From: Mycolicibacterium iranicum
GTDB lineage: Bacteria > Actinomycetota > Actinomycetes > Mycobacteriales > Mycobacteriaceae
Assembly (NCBI RefSeq): GCF_014190915.1
Contig: NZ_JACHVU010000019.1
Location: 1 to 61,945 of the forward strand
DNA: 61,945 nt
Direction: 5' to 3'
Every line of letters starts with the position of its first letter. Position 1 is the first letter of the stretch. Shown piece after piece: positions 52,514-61,821 of the stretch. The notes below the pieces were generated by a model. That model made no database searches, was not told the origin of the DNA, and saw nothing but the letters and a program-made list of their open reading frames with translations. A program made the translations under genes and the position numbers.

Positions 52514-53146
52514 TCAGTTCATGTTCCACGGGGCGCCGTAGGTGGTGACGCTGTCGCCGGTCGAGGAGATCAACCGGGCGAACGGGCGCAGCAGCACACC
52601 ACCGGCAGCACCGGTCACCGTTCCGTGGGCGTTGGACACGGCCACCGAACCACCGGAACCCTTGACGTCCACCGAGAAGGTGGCCACTTCTTGAATACCC
52701 GGGCCGTTGCCCAGATCAGCGGTGATGGACGCACCCGGCAACAGCGGCGGCGTGACGATGGAATCGGCCAGGTTGCCGTCGAGGAAGTCCTGACCGTCGA
52801 ACGCGATGTTCGGGGTGGTGTAGCTGAAATTGATGCCCACACCCAGCGACCACGGGAAGCCGACCTGATAACCCAGCTCCAGCGTGCCCTCGAAGTCGTC
52901 GGCGCCCTCGCCGGCCACGATGTAGGTCGCCTTGCCGGAGTGGAACCACTCACGGGTCAGGCGGTTACGGTCCAGCGGAAAGACACCGTTGAGGAACGTG
53001 TCCCACTGCTGAATCGTCAAAGTACGACCCTGGCCGTCGACCAGGCTCAGCTCGTTGTCCAAACCGGCGTGCGAGGTGCCAGTGCTCGCGAACAACGCCG
53101 CGATGGACGCGATCATCGCGATCAGCACCCGGCTAGTTGCCTTCAT
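52514..53146 (-). CDS. mspA: MspA-family porin
   Basis: A 210-aa outer-membrane (mycomembrane) porin closely resembling M. smegmatis MspA, with a 27-residue signal peptide ending in 'GTSHA' and mature start 'GLDNELSLVDG'. Octameric MspA pores admit small hydrophilic nutrients. The constriction loop differs from MspA: after 'TTPNI' the sequence is 'AFDGQDFLDGNLAD', so of the three aspartates Asp90/91/93 two are kept and the middle one is Gly, and the loop is one residue shorter. CGGGGAGA precedes the ATG. A hairpin terminator follows. Which of the Msp paralogues it is cannot be told here. Confidence 0.95.
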   Translation of the reverse strand: MKATSRVLIAMIASIAALFASTGTSHAGLDNELSLVDGQGRTLTIQQWDTFLNGVFPLDRNRLTREWFHSGKATYIVAGEGADDFEGTLELGYQVGFPWSLGVGINFSYTTPNIAFDGQDFLDGNLADSIVTPPLLPGASITADLGNGPGIQEVATFSVDVKGSGGSVAVSNAHGTVTGAAGGVLLRPFARLISSTGDSVTTYGAPWNMN

Positions 53147-53381
53147 GATCTCCCCGTCGGGTGTGTGGTCCTGCCGCGTGACACCGTGTCAGCGGGATCA
53201 ACGTAGGACAGAGAGCCCGCTCCCGATCCGGGCGCGCGACCCGGATACGGGGTCTGAGCGACGTCCGTCGCACCAACCGTCCAGGTGAAGTGGGTCAGCA
53301 CATTCGCAGCACACTGGCAGTCGAGACCGGCACTACGGCGCGGCCACCCGGGGGATCAGGGCTCCCACGGGGCGTCGGCCG

Positions 53382-55172
53382 TCACCTGGAGCAGCCGAGA
53401 ACGCTCTGTCGGCGTGCCGTTTCGTGCGTGTCCACCGCGCACCGGGCGAAGAGATTGACGTTGATCAGGCCGAAGAAGGCGTTGACCACCCGATCGAACG
53501 GTGATGAGGCAGTCGGCGGCACGGGCAGCACGTGACCGCGGGCGAGACCCTTCACGGTGGGGATGTCCACGACGACGGTGCCCGGCTCGCCCGGGTCGCC
53601 GTAGATGCCTGTGCGCGTGGCGGGGTTGTAGACCCGCCCCGCGTACATGTCGGTCAACCATCCGCGCGAGATCACCTGCACCGCTTCGACATTCTGCGGA
53701 GTCGACGCACCGAAGAAGAGCGTGACGATGAATTGGGGGATGCCCAGCAGCGTCGAGCTCCGGAACGCGTCCGAATGTGCGCCGCCGATCAATTGGATCC
53801 CGTTGAACTGCCCCGGCCGTTCCTCCTCGAAGACGACGTTTCCGCTGCCCTGGGAGTTCAGCATGTTGGGTTCGGCGGCGATGTGGAGCACCGGCACCGC
53901 GGCGGGCAACTTCCGAAGGGCGTTGGTGAGGGCGTTGCCCGTGCCGGCGCCCCCGATGGCCGAGACCTCGTACAGCAGAACGCCTGCCAGGTTGGAACGC
54001 TGGTCCGCAGGCGCGAGCTGGTAGTAGTAGCCCGCAGCGGCGACGGCCAGCGACGCTCCTGCCGACTGCCCGGTGATCACGAACTTCTCGGGCAGCACGC
54101 CGTCGAATCCGGCCGCCCTCGCGCTGGCCACCAGGGCCGCGCGGTCGCCCTCGAACAGCCGCGCGACGGCGGCCTGCATCGGTTCGCCGCTCATCGCGCA
54201 CGCATCGCAGGCGAAGATGTTGCTCGTGATGGACGGTGCCACGACGATCGCGTTGTTGCGTTCCGCAAGCTCCTGCAACGTGACGTTGTAGAAGCCTGCG
54301 CGCGCCGGGAATCCGTGCTGGAAGTAGAGGAACTTCTCCGGTTCTCCGTCCGTCGGGAAGTACCAGTCCGCGTCCGCGGTGTATCCGTCACCGCAGTCGA
54401 TCTCCACAGTGGACCGTCCCGCTGTCACCGTGCTGCCCGGCGGGATGGTCGGTGACAGGTCGACGAGTTTGGAGAACAGGTCGAACACGCCCCAGAAGAA
54501 GGACCCGACCACGTTGAGCAGCGATGGCCTCGCCGCGGCGACCTCCTGGACGGAGCTCATCGTCACGGCGGCCGAGTTCACCGACGGCACCGCATCCTCG
54601 GTCGCCGCCGCGCCGGTCGGCGCCTCCGGGTGACGGCCTCGGTTCGCGGTGACTCCCGGCGATCCGGACGGCACCTCGCCTGCCATCTCTTCGGACGCGA
54701 CCTCGTCGCGGACGGGCGCATCGTGCGCAGCGTCGGCGACTGTGGGATCCACGCCCTCGGAGTCCGTGGACGGGCCGTCGGTGGGGTCACCGCGGTCGGT
54801 CGGGCCTGGGTCACCGCCGGCGGCGTCGGACCCGTGCGAAGAGGCCGTGCCGTCGGTGACTTCGGCGGTCTCGTCCTCGGTGTCACTGATGTCGCCGTCC
54901 TCAGCAGCGGCGTCCTCGACGACGGCCCGTTCCTCCGCCGGAGCATCCGCCTGCGCGTCGGTACCCTCCGGGTCCGTCGGGTCGTCGGGCACGCTCCCCG
55001 CGGTGGGGCCGGCGGGGGACTCCGCAGGGCTGTCGGCCGCCGCGTGCGACGACGTCTCCGAGGCGCCGGTGTCGTCATCCGCGCTCGCGTACCCGGCACC
55101 GGAAATCGCCGCCGCAGCCACCCCGGTGGCCAGTACACCGGCGCTCACCCACGCCATGAATCGATCGGCCAC
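53382..55172 (-). CDS. secreted alpha/beta hydrolase with long acidic linker
   Basis: A 596-aa exported protein. A signal peptide (about 1-31, ending 'GAGYASA') is followed by some 155 residues of Asp/Glu/Ala/Thr/Pro-rich disordered linker, then a hydrolase domain (about 230-580) with 'YFQHGFP' (oxyanion region), nucleophile elbow 'GQSAGAS', a Cys pair in 'FACDACAMS', and likely acid and His downstream. The linker may span the cell wall. Similar layouts occur in mycobacterial exported esterases. GTG 55172 has GGGGGAG just upstream; a TTG 15 codons earlier would delay the signal peptide. Confidence 0.82.
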   Translation of the reverse strand: MADRFMAWVSAGVLATGVAAAAISGAGYASADDDTGASETSSHAAADSPAESPAGPTAGSVPDDPTDPEGTDAQADAPAEERAVVEDAAAEDGDISDTEDETAEVTDGTASSHGSDAAGGDPGPTDRGDPTDGPSTDSEGVDPTVADAAHDAPVRDEVASEEMAGEVPSGSPGVTANRGRHPEAPTGAAATEDAVPSVNSAAVTMSSVQEVAAARPSLLNVVGSFFWGVFDLFSKLVDLSPTIPPGSTVTAGRSTVEIDCGDGYTADADWYFPTDGEPEKFLYFQHGFPARAGFYNVTLQELAERNNAIVVAPSITSNIFACDACAMSGEPMQAAVARLFEGDRAALVASARAAGFDGVLPEKFVITGQSAGASLAVAAAGYYYQLAPADQRSNLAGVLLYEVSAIGGAGTGNALTNALRKLPAAVPVLHIAAEPNMLNSQGSGNVVFEEERPGQFNGIQLIGGAHSDAFRSSTLLGIPQFIVTLFFGASTPQNVEAVQVISRGWLTDMYAGRVYNPATRTGIYGDPGEPGTVVVDIPTVKGLARGHVLPVPPTASSPFDRVVNAFFGLINVNLFARCAVDTHETARRQSVLGCSR

Positions 55173-55265
55173 GTCGCTCCCCCGTCCCCGTCTGGCTGAC
55201 GCTAACTCCGGCGACAACCGTTCGACGTCAGTTCGGCAAATTCACCGCAACGCTGACGTGGGCGT

Positions 55266-55454
55266 CTATTCCACCCGCTCAGATGAGGCCCGCTTCTTGG
55301 CCCGATACACCGCGGAGTCCGCGACCGGGACGAGTTCGTCGATCGCCGACGCGGCATCCGCCACCGCCACGTAGGGCGCCACCGCAGCACCGACGCTCGC
55401 CGTAATCGTGTGCGGCAGCGCCGAAATGGCCAACCCGATGCCTCCCTGCGCGTT
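55266..55454 (-). pseudogene. remnant of a GGDEF-domain gene (C-terminal end only)
   Basis: The last 62 codons of a minus-strand frame match the end of a GGDEF domain: 'ITASVGAAVAP' (the strand after the active site), then 'LVPVADSAVYRAKKRA' (the closing helix with its 'AD.A.Y.AK' pattern) and a stop. Upstream in the same or other frames no GGDEF loop or start is found, because the intergenic region and the oppositely oriented flavoprotein gene begin there. It is best read as a truncated relic of a diguanylate cyclase gene. Confidence 0.6.
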
Positions 55455-55596
55455 GGTCCACCCTAACGCGTCCCGCGACGGCCGCGGGCACCAAATCGCT
55501 ACCCCGCGGGGCTTTCTGGCAAAGTCGTGGACTGCCGGTTCCGAGGTGGCCGGCGCGCCGGGATTACCGCCCCCGCCGGCCGGGTAGTGCCCAGCC

Positions 55597-56805
55597 ATGA
55601 GCCACAGCGCCCCCGGCCCCCGAACCACGTTCGACGTCCTCGTCGTCGGCGGCGGTAATGCCGGCATCAGCACCGCCGCTCGCTTGCTCCGCCAGGGTGT
55701 TTCGGACGTGGCGGTCCTCGAGCCGCAACTCGTACACACCTACCGACCCTTGCTGTCCTACGTCGGAGGCGGCCAGGCTTCGCTGCGGGCGGCCGAGCGC
55801 ACGCAGCGGGCGGTCACCCCCGCGGGCTGCACGTGGCTGCAGGACAGCGCCGTTGCCGTCGACCCGCAGGACCGGGTCGTGACCTGCGCCTCGGGCGCGA
55901 CGTACGGCTATCGGGACCTTGTGGTCGTGCCCGGCCTCGTCGTCGACGACGAGGCACTACCCGGGGTCTCGTCGGCCATCACCGCCGCGGGCGTCGCAAG
56001 CAACTACCTCGACCACGCGGAGAAGACGTGGCGACTCATCCGGGATCTGCCCCACCGCGGGCGCGCGGTCTTCACCGTGCCCCGCCCGCCCGTGAGTTGT
56101 TCCGGCACGACCATCAAGCCGCTGTTCTTCGCCGCCGCCCATTGGGCACGTACCGGACGCGAGACCAGGATGACGCTGCTGGTGGACCGCCCCGGCCTGC
56201 TCGGCGTGCCCGGTCTCGACGAACGACTGCGCGACCGCCTCGACGAACTCGGTGTCGAGACGGCGTTCGCGACGACAGTGACCGGACTGGATCCGGACGG
56301 ACGTCAGATCACCGTCACCGACGGCAGCGGCGGCACCCGTCGGATCGACTACGACATGCTCCATCTCGTGCCCCCATTCCGGGCGCCGCGCTGGCTGGCC
56401 GAGTCGGGCCTGACGCGCGACACCCCCGGCGAAGTGGTGGACATCGACCCCGAGACGTTGCGCCACCGCGCGTTCGCCACGGTGTGGGCGGCCGGCGACG
56501 CCGCGGGCGTGGACACCGACCCCTCCGGGGGCGGGCTGCGACGGCAGGTGGCGGTGCTGGTCGACAACCTCCTCGCGGCACGCCGCGGCCAGACCGCCCT
56601 GTCCCGCTACGACGGCTACACCGTGGCGCCGATCCCCACGGACGCGCACCGGTTGATCGCCGCCGAATTCGACCGGACGGGACGACGGTCCTCGTCGCTG
56701 CCGTCGTTCCTCGACCCGTACAAGCCGCGGCGCAGCGCATGGGCGTTCGATCGCTACGGCCTTCCGCAGATGTACTGGAACCTCATCCTGAAGGGCAGGG
56801 TGTGA
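55597..56805 (+). CDS. FAD-dependent oxidoreductase, sulfide:quinone-reductase-like
   Basis: A 402-aa flavoprotein. The FAD motif is 'VVGGGNAGISTAARL' (17-31), followed by 'YRPLLSYVGGG', and a second FAD segment 'VWAAGDAAGVDTDPSGGG' near 300, as in sulfide:quinone oxidoreductases. Cys168 in 'PVSCSGTTIKPLFF' matches one redox cysteine of that family, but no cysteine is present in the C-terminal part where the partner should be. The activity on sulfide is thus doubtful; a related quinone reductase is possible. ATG 55597 begins 142 bases from the GGDEF remnant. Confidence 0.8.
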   Translation: MSHSAPGPRTTFDVLVVGGGNAGISTAARLLRQGVSDVAVLEPQLVHTYRPLLSYVGGGQASLRAAERTQRAVTPAGCTWLQDSAVAVDPQDRVVTCASGATYGYRDLVVVPGLVVDDEALPGVSSAITAAGVASNYLDHAEKTWRLIRDLPHRGRAVFTVPRPPVSCSGTTIKPLFFAAAHWARTGRETRMTLLVDRPGLLGVPGLDERLRDRLDELGVETAFATTVTGLDPDGRQITVTDGSGGTRRIDYDMLHLVPPFRAPRWLAESGLTRDTPGEVVDIDPETLRHRAFATVWAAGDAAGVDTDPSGGGLRRQVAVLVDNLLAARRGQTALSRYDGYTVAPIPTDAHRLIAAEFDRTGRRSSSLPSFLDPYKPRRSAWAFDRYGLPQMYWNLILKGRV

Positions 56806-56823
56806 CCGAGGGCCCGGGGATCT

Positions 56824-57438
56824 TCACAGAGCGGGATCCGGAAGGCTTGCCGCAGTGGCCATCTCCGCGTACTGACGCATGAGGCGCAGTGCGGTTTCGC
56901 GGCTCAAGTCGGGATCACGGGCGACGATGCGGTACCCGAAGTAGTCCTCCATCGACATCAGGGTCATCGCGATGTCACGTGGCGGGGACTGCAGGGTGAA
57001 TGCTCCGGACTGCGCCCCGGCGGTCAGCAGGTCACTGTATAGACCGACCTGCCGGTGATAGATGCCCTGGACATCGCGCCGGCGGTCGAGTTCGAAACCC
57101 GCCGCCAGGACGGCACGCCAGATCGCCCGCCACTCCGCGTCCTCCGGTCCGGTCGGCAGCCCGGCCGCGATCGTCATGGCCAGCCGCGCCTGCGGCTCAC
57201 CGGCGGCCGCGCCGAGCCGAAGCCGTTCGTCGTAGAAGCGGACATCGGACCGCAACGCCAGTTCGGACAGCAGCTGCGACATGTCCTTGTAGTAGTAGCG
57301 CACCGCGTTCGTCGTCAGCCCCAGCTCTGCGGCCACGTCGGCCAGCTTCAGGTCGGCCAGGTCGTGACGCTCGATCAGGGCGATCGCCGCGTCCATGATG
57401 TCGCCGCGCCGCTGCACCTGACGGCTGGGTCGCGCCAC
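56824..57438 (-). CDS. TetR-family transcriptional regulator
   Basis: A 204-aa regulator with 'IMDAAIALIERHDLADLKLADVAAELG' (helix-turn-helix, about 14-40; cited by position) and 'TTNAVRYYYKDMSQLLSEL'. GTG 57438 has AAGGAGG about 8 bases upstream. It is divergent from the aminopeptidase gene at 57563; the long palindrome at 57511-57545 in between is its probable operator. Confidence 0.87.
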   Translation of the reverse strand: MARPSRQVQRRGDIMDAAIALIERHDLADLKLADVAAELGLTTNAVRYYYKDMSQLLSELALRSDVRFYDERLRLGAAAGEPQARLAMTIAAGLPTGPEDAEWRAIWRAVLAAGFELDRRRDVQGIYHRQVGLYSDLLTAGAQSGAFTLQSPPRDIAMTLMSMEDYFGYRIVARDPDLSRETALRLMRQYAEMATAASLPDPAL

Positions 57439-57510
57439 TGCCCTCACCTCCTTCGCCGGTCCGGACGGCACTTATTTTGCCCGTCCTCTTGCGGTCCGCA
57501 TCACACGGGC

Positions 57511-57545
57511 GCATAGTTCTTTTCCAATCAGTAAAAAAACTATGC
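57511..57545. promoter_or_regulatory. long palindrome, likely TetR operator over the aminopeptidase promoter
   Basis: GCATAGTTCTTTT (57511-57523) and AAAAAAACTATGC (57533-57545) pair in 12 of 13 positions around a 9-base spacer. It is by far the most A/T-rich stretch of the divergent gap and covers the likely promoter of the aminopeptidase-permease genes, so binding there would block it. Confidence 0.65.
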
Positions 57546-57562
57546 GGAAACGAGCGGGAACA

Positions 57563-58678
57563 GTGCGTGCCAGAGACCTCGGCGTCGTGATCGGCGAACA
57601 CCCCACCGGCCCGTCCAATGCCATCACCGACGTCGCCGGCGTCCGCGTGGGCCACACCACCCTGCACGCCGACGGTCCCGCCACCGTGCGGACCGGGGTC
57701 ACGGTCGTGATCCCCCACGACGACATCTGGGCCGAGCCGGTGTTCGCCGGTTCCCACCGGCTCAACGGCAGCGGCGAGCTGACGGGGCTGGAATGGATCC
57801 GCGAATCCGGCGAGCTCACCACGGCGATCGGTCTGACGAACACGCACAGCGTGGGCGTCGTCCGCGACGAGCTCGTCGCCGCGCAGGTGCGGGCCCGCGG
57901 GGACGGCGTCTACTGGTCGCTTCCCGTGGTCGGAGAGACCTACGACGGCCTGCTCAACGACATCAACGGTTTTCACGTACGGCCCGAGCATGTCCGCTCG
58001 GCCCTGGAGAACGCCTCGACGGAACGCCCGGCCGAGGGGAACGTCGGTGGCGGCACAGGAATGATCTGCCACGGCTTCAAGGGCGGTATCGGGACTTCCT
58101 CACGCGTCACCGAGACAGCCGTCGGGCAGTACACCGTCGGGGTGCTCGTGCAGGCCAATCACGGTCGGCGAGAGCGTCTCCGCGTCAACGGTGTCCCCGT
58201 CGGCGAATTGATCGGGCCCGACGAGGTGCCGCTACCCGACCTGCCGGACCGGTATGAACCCGGTTCGGGGTCGATCATCGTCATCGTCGCCACCGACGCG
58301 CCGCTGCTGCCCCACCAGTGCACGCGGGTCGCGCAGCGCGCCGCGCTCGCGGTGGCCCGGATCGGTGGGTCCGGAGAGCAGTACAGCGGAGACCTGATGC
58401 TGGCCTTCTCCACCGGCAATCGCGGAATCCCGCCCTATGCCTGGGACGAGGACCCCGCCGCGTCACAACCCGAGGTGCCCCTACGCATGGTCGCCCCGCA
58501 GCTGATGAGTCGCCTCTTCGATCTGACGATCGAGGCCACCGAGGAGGCCATCGTCAACGCGATGGTCGCCGCCACCACGATGACGGGCCGCAACGGCTTC
58601 ACCGTCCACGCGCTCGATCACGCCCTCCTGGGCCGCGCGCTGAATACCAAACCCGTTCCCACAGAGGAGTTCTCGTGA
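57563..58678 (+). CDS. P1-family (DmpA-like) aminopeptidase
   Basis: A 371-aa peptidase of the DmpA/S58 family, whose members cleave themselves to free an N-terminal serine nucleophile and remove D-, L- or beta-amino acids from peptides. Family segments are 'PSNAITDVAGVRVGHTT', 'GNVGGGTGM', 'FKGGIGTSSR' and 'LVQANHG'. The predicted self-cleavage is Gly236/Ser237 in 'GSGSIIVIVATDAPLL'. GTG 57563 ('MRARDLGVVIGEHPTGP') fits family starts; the ATG at 57542 lies inside the palindrome. No signal peptide. Stop overlaps the permease GTG by four bases. Confidence 0.88.
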   Translation: MRARDLGVVIGEHPTGPSNAITDVAGVRVGHTTLHADGPATVRTGVTVVIPHDDIWAEPVFAGSHRLNGSGELTGLEWIRESGELTTAIGLTNTHSVGVVRDELVAAQVRARGDGVYWSLPVVGETYDGLLNDINGFHVRPEHVRSALENASTERPAEGNVGGGTGMICHGFKGGIGTSSRVTETAVGQYTVGVLVQANHGRRERLRVNGVPVGELIGPDEVPLPDLPDRYEPGSGSIIVIVATDAPLLPHQCTRVAQRAALAVARIGGSGEQYSGDLMLAFSTGNRGIPPYAWDEDPAASQPEVPLRMVAPQLMSRLFDLTIEATEEAIVNAMVAATTMTGRNGFTVHALDHALLGRALNTKPVPTEEFS

Positions 58679-60108
58679 CCGCTGCACCCAGCCGCACCGA
58701 AGGTCGGCGACTCACCGGGCACCTCGGCCCCGTCGGCATCGTCTTCATGGTCGTCGCGGCGGCCGCGCCGTTGACCGTGATCGGTGGCAACATGCCGCTG
58801 GCGATGGGGCTGGGCAACGGCGCGGGTGCGCCGATGGGCTTCGTGATCGCAGCACTGGTGCTGCTGGTCTTCAGCGTCGGCTTCGTGACCATGACGCCCC
58901 ACGTGCCCGAGGCCGGCGCGTTCTTCTCCTACGTCACCGTCGGTCTGGGCGAGCGCATGGGCAAGGGCATCGCAGTCGTCGCGTTGATCGCCTACACCGC
59001 CATCCAGATCGGCATCTACGGCTACATCGGCTGGGCCATCAACGACACGGTGACCCACTACGGCGGGCCCGTGATCCCCTGGCCTGTCTACTCGTTCGCA
59101 ATCCTGGCGATCGTCGCCGTACTCGGCTACCGGCACATCGAACTCAGCGCGAAGGTGCTCGGGGTGGCGCTGGCCCTCGAGATCGGCATCGTGGTGGTAC
59201 TCGATGTCGTGATGGTCGCCAAGCCCGGACCGGCGGGCGTCACCGTGGCGTCCTTCGATCCGGCCGTGTTCACCGACGGCACCATCGGTATCGCGATCCT
59301 GTTCGCGCTCACCGGCTTCATCGGTTTCGAGGCGACCGCGGTGTTCCGCGACGAGGCCCGCGACCCCGAACGCACCATTCCGCGCGCGACGTATGCCGCG
59401 GTGATCCTCATCGGCGCCTTCTACGCCGTCACGGTGTGGGCGTTCGTCGTTGCCATCGGCCCCGATCAGGTGACCGCGGTGGCGCAGCAGACGCTCGACG
59501 GCGAGGGCAACATGCTGCTGGACACCACGGGTGAGAAGCTGGGCGGTATCGGCCGCGACATCGTCAACGTCCTTCTGCTGACCAGCCTGTTCGCCTGCGT
59601 GCTGTCGTTCCACAATGTGATCGCCCGCTACCAGTTCGTGCTCGCAGGCAAGGGATTACTGCCCGCCCGACTGGCCCGGGTGCACGGCGCCCATCACTCG
59701 CCGTGGTTCTCGTCGGTGGTTCAGACGGTCACCGCCGCAGTCATCGTCGCAGTGCTGGCGGTGTTCGGGATCGATCCGTTGGTCGGCGTGTTCGGCTCGA
59801 TGGCCGGTGTCGCCACGGTCGGCATGGTCACCTTGATGCTGACGACATCCATTGCCGTGCTGGCGTTCTTCGTCCGCCACCGGGACCGCGCCTCGGGTCG
59901 ACTCTGGACCACGCGGATCGCCCCCGCGCTCGCGGTGGCGGGCCTGCTGGTCAGTCTGTGGCTGGTGCTGTCGAACTTCACGCTGGTCACCGGCGGCAGC
60001 GCGACGTTGAGCACGATCCTGGCCGCGATTCCGTTCGTGGGGCTCGTTGTCGGGTTCCTGGCCTGGCGCCCGTCCACGTCATTGGTCTCGCGGACCCAAG
60101 AGAGGTGA
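58675..60108 (+). CDS. APC-superfamily amino-acid permease
   Basis: A 477-aa membrane transporter with about twelve helices. The first helix has 'GIVFMVVAAAAPLTVIGGNMPLAMGLGNG', the region holding the substrate-binding Gly-rich break of APC transporters, and 'IGFEATAVFRDEARDPERTIPRA' is the conserved loop after helix 6. It is translationally coupled to the aminopeptidase (GTGA overlap), so it may import the peptides or amino acids that enzyme handles. Tail-to-tail with PucR, 13 bases apart. Confidence 0.9.
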   Translation: MTAAPSRTEGRRLTGHLGPVGIVFMVVAAAAPLTVIGGNMPLAMGLGNGAGAPMGFVIAALVLLVFSVGFVTMTPHVPEAGAFFSYVTVGLGERMGKGIAVVALIAYTAIQIGIYGYIGWAINDTVTHYGGPVIPWPVYSFAILAIVAVLGYRHIELSAKVLGVALALEIGIVVVLDVVMVAKPGPAGVTVASFDPAVFTDGTIGIAILFALTGFIGFEATAVFRDEARDPERTIPRATYAAVILIGAFYAVTVWAFVVAIGPDQVTAVAQQTLDGEGNMLLDTTGEKLGGIGRDIVNVLLLTSLFACVLSFHNVIARYQFVLAGKGLLPARLARVHGAHHSPWFSSVVQTVTAAVIVAVLAVFGIDPLVGVFGSMAGVATVGMVTLMLTTSIAVLAFFVRHRDRASGRLWTTRIAPALAVAGLLVSLWLVLSNFTLVTGGSATLSTILAAIPFVGLVVGFLAWRPSTSLVSRTQER

Positions 60109-60121
60109 GACGGGTTGCCGG

Positions 60122-61741
60122 TCAGGCGTTCTCGCCGAGACCGGGTGACGCGATCCGCTGCCGTGCATCGAGCACCATCAGCGCCACGGACAGGGACGTC
60201 ATGGATTCGGCGTCGTCGAGGTCGACCCCGAGCGTTCGGCCGAGGGCAGCGAGCCGCTTGTAGAGGGCGGGTCTGCTGATGTGCAGCCGGTGTGCCAGCG
60301 CCGCCTTGTTGCCGGCGAGGTCGAGGTACGCGCGCAACAGGTCGACGTCGGCGGTCACCCCGCGCTCGAGCAGGGGCCGCAGCTCGGTTTCGGCGAAGCG
60401 CAGTACACGTGGGTCGTCACGCAGCAGCGCCATCAGACCGCGCAGCCGGACGTCGGACGCCTGGAAGTAGGCCCGGGACCGGTCCGGCATGGCCAGGGCC
60501 ACCTCGGCGACGTGGCCAGCCTCCCCCAGCCCGCGGATCGCGTCGACGATGGCGGCATCGGGTGCGCCCACCGCGCACACCTCCCGTGTGACGCCGTCGA
60601 TGCGGTGCAGCGCGTGGCGGAGGCGCTCACCCAGGTCGGTGAGCGCCCTGTCCGGCCCACCGCGCGCCGCACTGAGTGCGATCAGTGCCGCGACCTCGCC
60701 TTCCCGGCGGGTGGAGAACAACCCGGTGTGCCCTGCCGCGTTCACCGTGTGGCTCACCGCATCGAGTAGTGACACGTTGCGTCGTTGTGCGTCAAGCGGA
60801 TCCACGGCCGGCCGGGCGTGGTCGACACGGACGACGACAGGAAAGTAGCGGCTCGCCGTGCGCAGACCCAACGCATGGGCGCGGGCGGCGGCCTCGCGTT
60901 CGTCGGCGAGGCGGCCCTGCAGGACGTCGTCGAACAATCCGCTCTGGGCCTGCTGATGGAGCCCGGTCGTGTTCCGCTCGATCATGCGGTTGAGCGCGAG
61001 AGCCGCGGACGCGCGTTCCAGCACCATCGTCACCCGGCCGCGTTCGCCGGCGGGGGTCGGCACGATCAGGCGGCCCCACTCCTCTCCGCGGGGGCCGACG
61101 GTGGTGATCGTCCATTGCTCGGGGCCGCCGTCCGCAGTGGGGCTGCGGCGGGACCTGTTCTCCCAATCTGCGAGCAGCTCAGCGGTTCTCGCTCCCTGGG
61201 CCGCTACCGCGACGGCTTGATGCGCGAGATCTTCGAGTACGACCGGCCGCCCCAGGATGCCCGCGGCGGCGTCGACGATGCCCGTGACCGAGGCGCGCCT
61301 CATACTCAGCTCGGTGAACGCCTCGTGCACCCGACGGTCGAAGGCGACTTCGTCGTACTGCTCGGCGACGATCCGCCGGTGCACCACCTCGGTGACGTCG
61401 ACGAACTTGATCTGCCGGTGCAGCGCAACCAACGCGAGGTCCAGAGCTTCGGCGCGTGCGGTCAAGGATTCCGGAAGCGACGCCGACGACGCTCCGACCT
61501 CGACGACCACCCCGAGAGCGCCGGCGTTCGCGAGACCCTCCAGATAGCGTTGCGGATCGCGGCCGAGCCCGGCGCCCGTGGTGAGGACCAGCTCTCCACC
61601 CTGCAGGAGCGACGACAGGTCCGCGACGCCGCCGACATGCAACCATCGGATGGGTTCCGACCATCGACGCCCGCTCAGGATCTGCGGCGAACCCTGCTGC
61701 ACCACGGGCAGCGCCACGACTTCGCCGACGGTGACCGCCAT
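60122..61741 (-). CDS. PucR-family transcriptional regulator
   Basis: A 539-aa regulator. The N-terminal PucR domain (about 1-115) has 'GGELVLTTGAGLGRDPQRYL', the middle is a CdaR GGDEF-like region, and the C-terminus is a helix-turn-helix of the PucR type ('LDLAGNKAALAHRLHISRPALYKRLAAL'; cited as about 475-502). Such regulators control purine, GABA, beta-alanine or other nitrogen-compound pathways. Divergent from mmsA with 80 bases between; ATG 61741 is preferred over GTG 61747. Its start codon overlaps the -35 of the mmsA promoter, so control in both directions is plausible. Confidence 0.88.
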   Translation of the reverse strand: MAVTVGEVVALPVVQQGSPQILSGRRWSEPIRWLHVGGVADLSSLLQGGELVLTTGAGLGRDPQRYLEGLANAGALGVVVEVGASSASLPESLTARAEALDLALVALHRQIKFVDVTEVVHRRIVAEQYDEVAFDRRVHEAFTELSMRRASVTGIVDAAAGILGRPVVLEDLAHQAVAVAAQGARTAELLADWENRSRRSPTADGGPEQWTITTVGPRGEEWGRLIVPTPAGERGRVTMVLERASAALALNRMIERNTTGLHQQAQSGLFDDVLQGRLADEREAAARAHALGLRTASRYFPVVVRVDHARPAVDPLDAQRRNVSLLDAVSHTVNAAGHTGLFSTRREGEVAALIALSAARGGPDRALTDLGERLRHALHRIDGVTREVCAVGAPDAAIVDAIRGLGEAGHVAEVALAMPDRSRAYFQASDVRLRGLMALLRDDPRVLRFAETELRPLLERGVTADVDLLRAYLDLAGNKAALAHRLHISRPALYKRLAALGRTLGVDLDDAESMTSLSVALMVLDARQRIASPGLGENA

Positions 61742-61770
61742 TGACACAGTGTAAAGGCGACGTCGATATT
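61741..61770 (+). promoter_or_regulatory. promoter for mmsA with flanking short palindromes
   Basis: TTGACA at 61741-61746 and GATATT at 61765-61770 are spaced by 18 bases, a fair sigma-A-type promoter pointing to mmsA. Two small palindromes, ACACAGTGT (61744-61752) and TGTGCACA (61779-61786), lie around it and are candidate PucR sites. Confidence 0.45.
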
Positions 61771-61821
61771 CGATACATTGTGCACACCGATACCGGTCGT
61801 GTTCCGTCCGACACTGGAGCG

